NCBI GenBank assembly: GCA_965243625.1
Contig: CBDEVI010000002.1
Coordinates: 1,860,001-1,924,000, forward strand
DNA from: JAJECS01 sp965243625
GTDB taxonomy: Bacteria; Chloroflexota; UBA11872
Direction: 5' to 3'
Length of the DNA stretch: 64,000 bases
The notes under the pieces were generated by a model. The model was not told where the DNA came from. It searched no databases and saw only the letters and a program-made list of their open reading frames with translations. Both the position numbers and the translations under genes were made by a program. Numbering within the stretch: position 1 is the first letter of the stretch; every line of letters begins with the position of its first letter. Shown here in pieces: positions 59,611 to 64,000 of this stretch.

Positions 59611-61378
59611 CGCGAGCATGGATCGCCACACCGACCGCTGGCTTACCGGTTCGCCGGTGTATCTGGCGGACCTCGACCGCTGCCTGCCCGCCGACGCCAT
59701 GAACCCCGCGCCTGCCTTGCGGCGCTGGCGCACGCTGCCGTTCACGGCGGAGGCCTGCGCCGGGACGATGCTGCTGGCCGGTCCCGAAACCGCGGCGCCC
59801 GACGTCACCTATCCCCTCGATGTCGCGGGCTGGCACGCGATTTCGATCGGCGTCTTTGCCGAAATGCGCGGCGAAAGCCGCGCGCTGCGCGCCCGGCTCA
59901 CGGGCGAGCCGTCGTTCACGTACCTGGCGACGCATCCGGACGAGGGCACGTTTCAGGCCGAGCACCTGCTGGAGCGCTTCTGGAAGATCGCGGATCTCAC
60001 GGATCGGCAGATCGAGTTGGGACAGATTAGCCCCCGCGTGGGGTCCGGTGACGAGGCGGGTTCGTTCGTCTGCACGCCGGCGAACATCGCGTATATCAAG
60101 CTGGTTCCGCTGTCACCGGCCGAGGTGGAAGCGCACCTGGCCGACGAGGCCCGCACCGACCGGCGGCGGCTGTTCGCGCACAACGACGCCCACGGCTATA
60201 TCTGGAATGGCGGGCCGCTCACGGTCGAAGAGATCCAGCGCGAGGTCGCGCCGTTCGCCGACTCGGACGTGGCACGGATCTACTGGGAGGGCGCCGTCGG
60301 CGATCTGACGTTCTATCCGTCGGCCATCGGCCACATGCCGACGGCCGACGGCGTGGAGGACTTCATTCGCGTCGGGGATCACACGCACGCGCGTGCCTGG
60401 CGGCACTTTCGCGATGAGGGCATCGATCCGCTGCGCATCGCCGCCGAGACCGCGCGGTCCGTTGGGATCGAGCTGCACGTCTCATACCGCGTCGCCGGCT
60501 TTCACTTTGCGGCGCCGATCTACGACTCGTGGAACGCCGGAGGGTTCTACCTGGACCACCCCGAGCTCCGCTGCGTGACACGCGACGGCAATCCGGCGCC
60601 GCGGCTGTCGTACGCCTACCCCGAGACGCGGGAGCTGGTGATCTCGCTCTTGCGCGAGATGGCAAGCTATCCGGTCGATGGCGTAGCGCTGCTGTTCAAT
60701 CGCCGCCCGCCGTTGCTGGAGTACGAGCCGCCGCTGGTGGAGGGATTCCAGGCGCAGTTCGGCTTGGACCCCCGCGCATTGGACGAGCGCGACGAGCGCT
60801 GGCTGCGATATCGCGCCGGATTCCTCACCACGTTCATGCGCGAGTTGCGCGCCGGACTGGACGCGACGGACAAGGACTTAGGTCGCAGCAAACCCACCCA
60901 AATCTCGGCGGTGGTGCTGAGCAGCGAAGCCGAGAACCTCTACCGCGCCATCGACCTTCGCACGTGGGTCGCGGAAGGCCTGGTGGACACGGTGATTCCC
61001 TACAGCTCGGCGCCGAACCTCGACAGCGGGGCCGAAGCCTGGGGCGACCCGGCGTCCATCGAGTTCTTCGCCGAGCTGGTGAACGGCACAGACTGCGTGC
61101 TGGCGCCGAACCTGATGCCGCGCTACGTGCCCCCGGCTGAACTGCGACGGCGCGCGCGCGAGCTCTACGACGCCGGCGTGACGCACTTCTTTGCCTGGGA
61201 TGCCGTGATGCTCGGTGGGCGCGCAGTCTTCAACGACTATTGGGACGCGCTGCGCCGTCTGGGCCATCGTGACGAGATTGCGGCCTGGAGCGAAGCGGGC
61301 GAGCCGTCCCTCGCCTCCACCACGATGCGTCTCCTGACGCTCGGCGACTGGGACATGTCCTACGCCACACCGGGCTAG
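59600..61378 (+). CDS. TIM-barrel glycosidase-like protein (tandem copy 2)
   Basis: A 592-residue paralogue of the gene just upstream, with the same layout: RWLTGSPVYLADLDRCLP, TMLLAGPETAAPDVTYPLDVAGWHAISIG, AYIKLVPLSPAE, AHNDAHGYIWNGG, RIYWEGAVGDLTF, ARSVGIELHVSYRVAGFHFAAP, YPVDGVALLFNRRPPLLEYEPPLVEGF and THFFAWDAVML. Its start (ATG at 59600 or 59618) lies inside or just after the end of copy 1. The two genes have drifted well apart in the middle, so they may differ in substrate. Neither has a signal peptide, so the substrate must enter the cell first. Confidence 0.8.
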   Translation: MPGSASMDRHTDRWLTGSPVYLADLDRCLPADAMNPAPALRRWRTLPFTAEACAGTMLLAGPETAAPDVTYPLDVAGWHAISIGVFAEMRGESRALRARLTGEPSFTYLATHPDEGTFQAEHLLERFWKIADLTDRQIELGQISPRVGSGDEAGSFVCTPANIAYIKLVPLSPAEVEAHLADEARTDRRRLFAHNDAHGYIWNGGPLTVEEIQREVAPFADSDVARIYWEGAVGDLTFYPSAIGHMPTADGVEDFIRVGDHTHARAWRHFRDEGIDPLRIAAETARSVGIELHVSYRVAGFHFAAPIYDSWNAGGFYLDHPELRCVTRDGNPAPRLSYAYPETRELVISLLREMASYPVDGVALLFNRRPPLLEYEPPLVEGFQAQFGLDPRALDERDERWLRYRAGFLTTFMRELRAGLDATDKDLGRSKPTQISAVVLSSEAENLYRAIDLRTWVAEGLVDTVIPYSSAPNLDSGAEAWGDPASIEFFAELVNGTDCVLAPNLMPRYVPPAELRRRARELYDAGVTHFFAWDAVMLGGRAVFNDYWDALRRLGHRDEIAAWSEAGEPSLASTTMRLLTLGDWDMSYATPG

Positions 61379-61414
61379 CGCCGCCGTGCGGCAACCCGAA
61401 CGACGGCGTGTCGC

Positions 61415-62614
61415 ATGACCGACAGTCCAGTGGTGGATGGACCGCGGGCATGCGCCGCCGAGGAGTTCGACGGCGTGGTCGCGCTGCTCAATCGCGTGTT
61501 TCGCGCAGGCTCCGACCAGAACACGCAGACCGACTATCCGTTGATCTTCGATCCCGCGCGGCGCGAGAACATGCGGGTGGTGAGCGTCGACGGCGCGGTA
61601 GTGGCGCACGTGCCGGTGGCGCCGCGGGGCGTGGTCATCGACGGGGACAGCTTCACGCTGGCGATCATCGGTGGGACGGTGACCCACCCCGACCATCGGC
61701 ATCGCGGCTACGCCACCGCCTGCCTGCGGGACGGGGTGCGCATCATGGTCGAGCGCGGCTGGCCGGTCTCGGCGCTCTGGACGATTGAACCGACCTTCCC
61801 GTTCTACCGGAACTCGGGCTGGGAGGCGGTCGGGTCGCAGGGCTGGATGCACACGCTGGGCGCGGATGACGTCGCGCGACTGCGGCCCAGCCACCACCGG
61901 ATCGCCGTCTACGAACCTGGAAACTCGGGGCACCTCGGCGCCATCCGCACCATCCACGACCGCGAGCCGCTGCGCATCGCCCGGTCCCCCGACGAATACG
62001 CCGTGCTGTTCAGCCTGCCCAAAATGCATACGCTCCTGGCTTTCGACGGCGACGACGTGGCTGCGTACCTCACGGTTGGGCAGGGAACGAACAAGCCGGG
62101 GCTGGTCGAGGGCGGGGGCGACCACCGGGCGCTGGAGGCGCTGGTGCGCCACGCCCGCGCCGAGTGGCCCGCCGACCACGACCTGCAAGTCGTGCTGCCG
62201 CTGACGCCGTGCGCGCTGGGCGACGTGGTTGAATCCATCAAGCCGGGGCAGCAGCGGCCAGTGGAGCAGGCCAGCGGCATCGGGTTTCAGATGATGCGAG
62301 TGAACGACTTTGGTCTGCTGATGCGCCAGATTCGGAACCACCTGGGTCGTCGGTCGGCGGGCATCCGCGGCGAGGTGTGCGTGGTGAGCGAGGACACGAA
62401 GGAGGCCGTGTCGCTGCGCGTGCGCGACGGCGAGGTCGAAGTCACGGATGAGCGCCTGCCCGATGCCCTGACGCTGAGCCGCCGGCAGCTCACGCAGCTC
62501 GTGTTTGGCGGGCATAGGTCCGTGCCGCCGCTGGAGTTGGGCGGCGAGAGCGCGCACCTTCTGGACGCTCTCTTCCCGATCTACGCACCAATCTGGGAAA
62601 TTGACCACTCATAG
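61415..62614 (+). CDS. Eis-like GNAT-family N-acetyltransferase with SCP2-like tail
   Basis: A 399-residue protein of the same build as the one at 27490. The acetyl-CoA loop is HPDHRHRGYATACLRDGVRIM and the next strand SALWTIEPTFPFYRNSGWEAVG. A second half (HLGAIRTIHDREPLR, then LHALLAFDGDDVAAYL in shape) and a C-terminal SCP2-like part (VCVVSEDTKEAVSLRVRDG, LTQLVFGGHRSV) follow. ATG at 61415, 36 bases after the copy 2 stop. Position suggests it modifies amino sugars in the same pathway, but that is inference. Confidence 0.87.
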   Translation: MTDSPVVDGPRACAAEEFDGVVALLNRVFRAGSDQNTQTDYPLIFDPARRENMRVVSVDGAVVAHVPVAPRGVVIDGDSFTLAIIGGTVTHPDHRHRGYATACLRDGVRIMVERGWPVSALWTIEPTFPFYRNSGWEAVGSQGWMHTLGADDVARLRPSHHRIAVYEPGNSGHLGAIRTIHDREPLRIARSPDEYAVLFSLPKMHTLLAFDGDDVAAYLTVGQGTNKPGLVEGGGDHRALEALVRHARAEWPADHDLQVVLPLTPCALGDVVESIKPGQQRPVEQASGIGFQMMRVNDFGLLMRQIRNHLGRRSAGIRGEVCVVSEDTKEAVSLRVRDGEVEVTDERLPDALTLSRRQLTQLVFGGHRSVPPLELGGESAHLLDALFPIYAPIWEIDHS

Positions 62615-62630
62615 CCCGTCGCCGCAGCAG

Positions 62631-64000
62631 ATGGAGTCCGACGTGAACCGCCCTAACATCCTGCTCATCGTGACCGACCAGCAGCGCGGCGACTGCCTCG
62701 GACTCGCGGGCCATCCGGTGCTGCGGACGCCCAACATGGACTATATCGGGGGCGCCGGCACGAACTTCACCCGCGGGTACAGCGAAGTGCCGTCGTGCAT
62801 CCCGGCGCGCCACGTGCTGATGTCGGGGCAGTCCGCGGACGTGAGCGGGATGGTGGGGTTCTACTACCGAAATGAGAACTCGACGTGGCAGCCGGAGGCG
62901 ACCCTGCCCGGCGAGTTGCGCCGCGCGGGTTACGAGACGCGTCTGATCGGCAAGCTGCACTTGCAACCTCGGCGGCGGCGCTGGGGGTTCGACGCCATGG
63001 AGCTGGCCGACGGCATCGGCGGCGACGACAACGATTACGCGGACTGGCTGCGCGAGCGGGTGCCGGACGATCAGCTCCAGGCTGCACACGGCGTCGGCTC
63101 GAATAGCTGGGTGGGCCGGCCGTCGCACCTGCCGGAGCACCTGAGCTACTCGGCGTGGGTGGTCACCCGGGCGCTGGAGTATCTGGAAAAGCGCGACCCG
63201 TCGACGCCGTTCTTCCTTAACCTCTCGTTCTTTCCGCCGCATCCGCCGCTCGCGCCGTCGCGCGTCTTCTATGAGCGGTACGCCTCGCTCGATCTCCCGG
63301 AGCCGGTCGTCGGGGATTGGGTCGATCCCTTGCCGCCCGGCGCGTCCCTGGGGCTCAATCCCCTCGGCGGCTCGCAGCGCCTGAATCTCGATCCGCTGAC
63401 CATGCATTACTGCCGGGCGGCGTACTACGGCCTGATCAATGAGATCGACGCGCAGCTCGGCCGGCTGTTCAACGCCATGCGCGGCTCGTTGCTGACCAAC
63501 ACGTTCGTGATGTTCGTGTCCGACCACGGCGAGATGCTTGGCGATCACCACCTGTTTGCCAAGACTGAGCCGTTCGAGGCGTCCGCCCGGATCCCCTTCA
63601 TGGCGATGCCGCCGCAGCCGGGCCGGGGCAAGGTGAATGCCGAGTTTCCCTCGGGGATTTCCTGCGACGCGCCGGTCGGCTTGCAGGATGTGATGCCCAC
63701 GCTGCTCGACGCGGCCGGCGTGCCGATTCCCCCGGGCGTGACCGGGCGGAGCCTGCTGCCGTTCATGCGCGGCGAGCGGCCCGAGTGGCGCGACGCCCTT
63801 CACGGCGAGCACAGCACCTGGCGCACACCAGACACCGGCACTCACTGGCTGGTGACGGCCACGCATAAGTACATCTGGTACAGCCAGACCGGGGACGAGC
63901 TCCTCTTTGATTTGGCGGCCGACCCGAATGAGCTGCGCGACCTTTCCGGCGAGCACGACCTGGAGCCGTGGCGTCGGCGGATGATCGCGGCGCTGGCCCA
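62631..64000 (+). CDS. Type I sulfatase (partial, runs off the window)
   Basis: The first 456 residues of a formylglycine-type sulfatase. It opens NRPNILLIVTDQQRGDCLGLAG, the family start with the metal Asp. The modification site is SCIPARHVLMSGQ (C-x-P-x-R), where Cys becomes formylglycine. Later motifs are FLNLSFFPPHPPLAP, YYGLINEIDAQLGRLF and FVMFVSDHGEMLGDHHLFAK (metal Asp/His), and ELLFDLAADPNELRDL near the cut end. The start is the ATG at 62631 or the GTG at 62643. It lies 16 bases after the acetyltransferase. No signal peptide. The right end is missing. Confidence 0.93.
   Translation, partial: MESDVNRPNILLIVTDQQRGDCLGLAGHPVLRTPNMDYIGGAGTNFTRGYSEVPSCIPARHVLMSGQSADVSGMVGFYYRNENSTWQPEATLPGELRRAGYETRLIGKLHLQPRRRRWGFDAMELADGIGGDDNDYADWLRERVPDDQLQAAHGVGSNSWVGRPSHLPEHLSYSAWVVTRALEYLEKRDPSTPFFLNLSFFPPHPPLAPSRVFYERYASLDLPEPVVGDWVDPLPPGASLGLNPLGGSQRLNLDPLTMHYCRAAYYGLINEIDAQLGRLFNAMRGSLLTNTFVMFVSDHGEMLGDHHLFAKTEPFEASARIPFMAMPPQPGRGKVNAEFPSGISCDAPVGLQDVMPTLLDAAGVPIPPGVTGRSLLPFMRGERPEWRDALHGEHSTWRTPDTGTHWLVTATHKYIWYSQTGDELLFDLAADPNELRDLSGEHDLEPWRRRMIAALA

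Noticed and set aside
57652..62608. Two long minus-strand open frames opposite the glycosidase-like and acetyltransferase genes
   Set aside because: Their products are Arg/His-rich with no recognisable family, while the plus-strand proteins have clear structure and tandem paralogy.
62490..63956. Minus-strand open frame opposite the sulfatase
   Set aside because: The plus strand carries the full sulfatase motif set, including C-x-P-x-R, so the opposite frame is a shadow.

Overview
This 64 kb window is GC-rich bacterial chromosome with densely packed, mostly single-gene or two- to three-gene transcription units on both strands. The gene set suggests an uncultivated free-living or host-associated bacterium. 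It includes a c-di-AMP receptor of the DarA type, a DUF951 protein behind pyrF, a short 7Fe ferredoxin, a Thermotoga-type glucan phosphorylase, PspC/toast-rack membrane proteins, and many catabolic oxidoreductases, dioxygenases, TIM-barrel isomerases and a sulfatase. Chloroflexota (for example the marine SAR202/Dehalococcoidia side or sponge-associated lineages) fits best, but this is inference from gene content, not proof. No rRNA, phage, plasmid, transposase or CRISPR array is visible.

Layout. 0-11.4 kb: polyphosphate kinase 2, an MBL-fold hydrolase, a sarcosine/N-methyltryptophan-oxidase-like flavoenzyme, an SLC13 permease, a zinc alcohol dehydrogenase, an orphan iron-type ABC ATPase followed by a DtxR regulator, glucan phosphorylase and ferredoxin. 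11.4-16 kb: a cellulase-like lipoprotein with a Thr/Pro linker, an SPFH protein, tRNA-Val, an exported Nudix protein, tRNA-Phe and a cyclophilin lipoprotein. 16-21.7 kb: two PhyH dioxygenases, GrpB, a sialidase-like protein, a TauD dioxygenase and a methyltransferase. 21.7-30.4 kb: an ABC exporter with a kinase-fold partner, a sugar-phosphate isomerase/epimerase, a betaine-type binding protein, a RbsD/FucU mutarotase, an Eis-like acetyltransferase, a methyltransferase and a HAD phosphatase.

30.8-44.6 kb: a membrane protein coupled to an unknown protein, two nearly identical cyclophilin lipoproteins in tandem, a PspC/toast-rack pair, an RraA-like protein, a lipocalin-like protein, an M24 peptidase, a TPP enzyme, a nitrilase-family hydrolase, a NYN-domain protein preceded by a possible structured RNA, and a membrane-anchored protein made of about sixteen 22-residue repeats. 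44.6-56.3 kb: an MFS carrier whose usual start codon is missing, an SDR, a copper module (CopC-CopD-cytochrome c fusion, a cupredoxin-like exported protein and a His-rich membrane peptide), DarA, an inositol-phosphatase-family enzyme, a frameshifted BioF/Kbl, PheA, pyrF-DUF951, a LysM-like protein, tRNA-Leu and tRNA-Trp. 56.7-64 kb: a glycan-type locus with an unknown beta-rich protein, two tandem TIM-barrel glycosidase-like paralogues, an Eis-like acetyltransferase and a type I sulfatase cut by the window end.

The intergenic gaps carry at least four families of short palindromic repeats. The strongest leads for something undescribed are the 22-residue repeat protein, the tandem glycosidase-like/sulfatase locus, the copper module with its cytochrome fusion, and the structured leader before the NYN gene.
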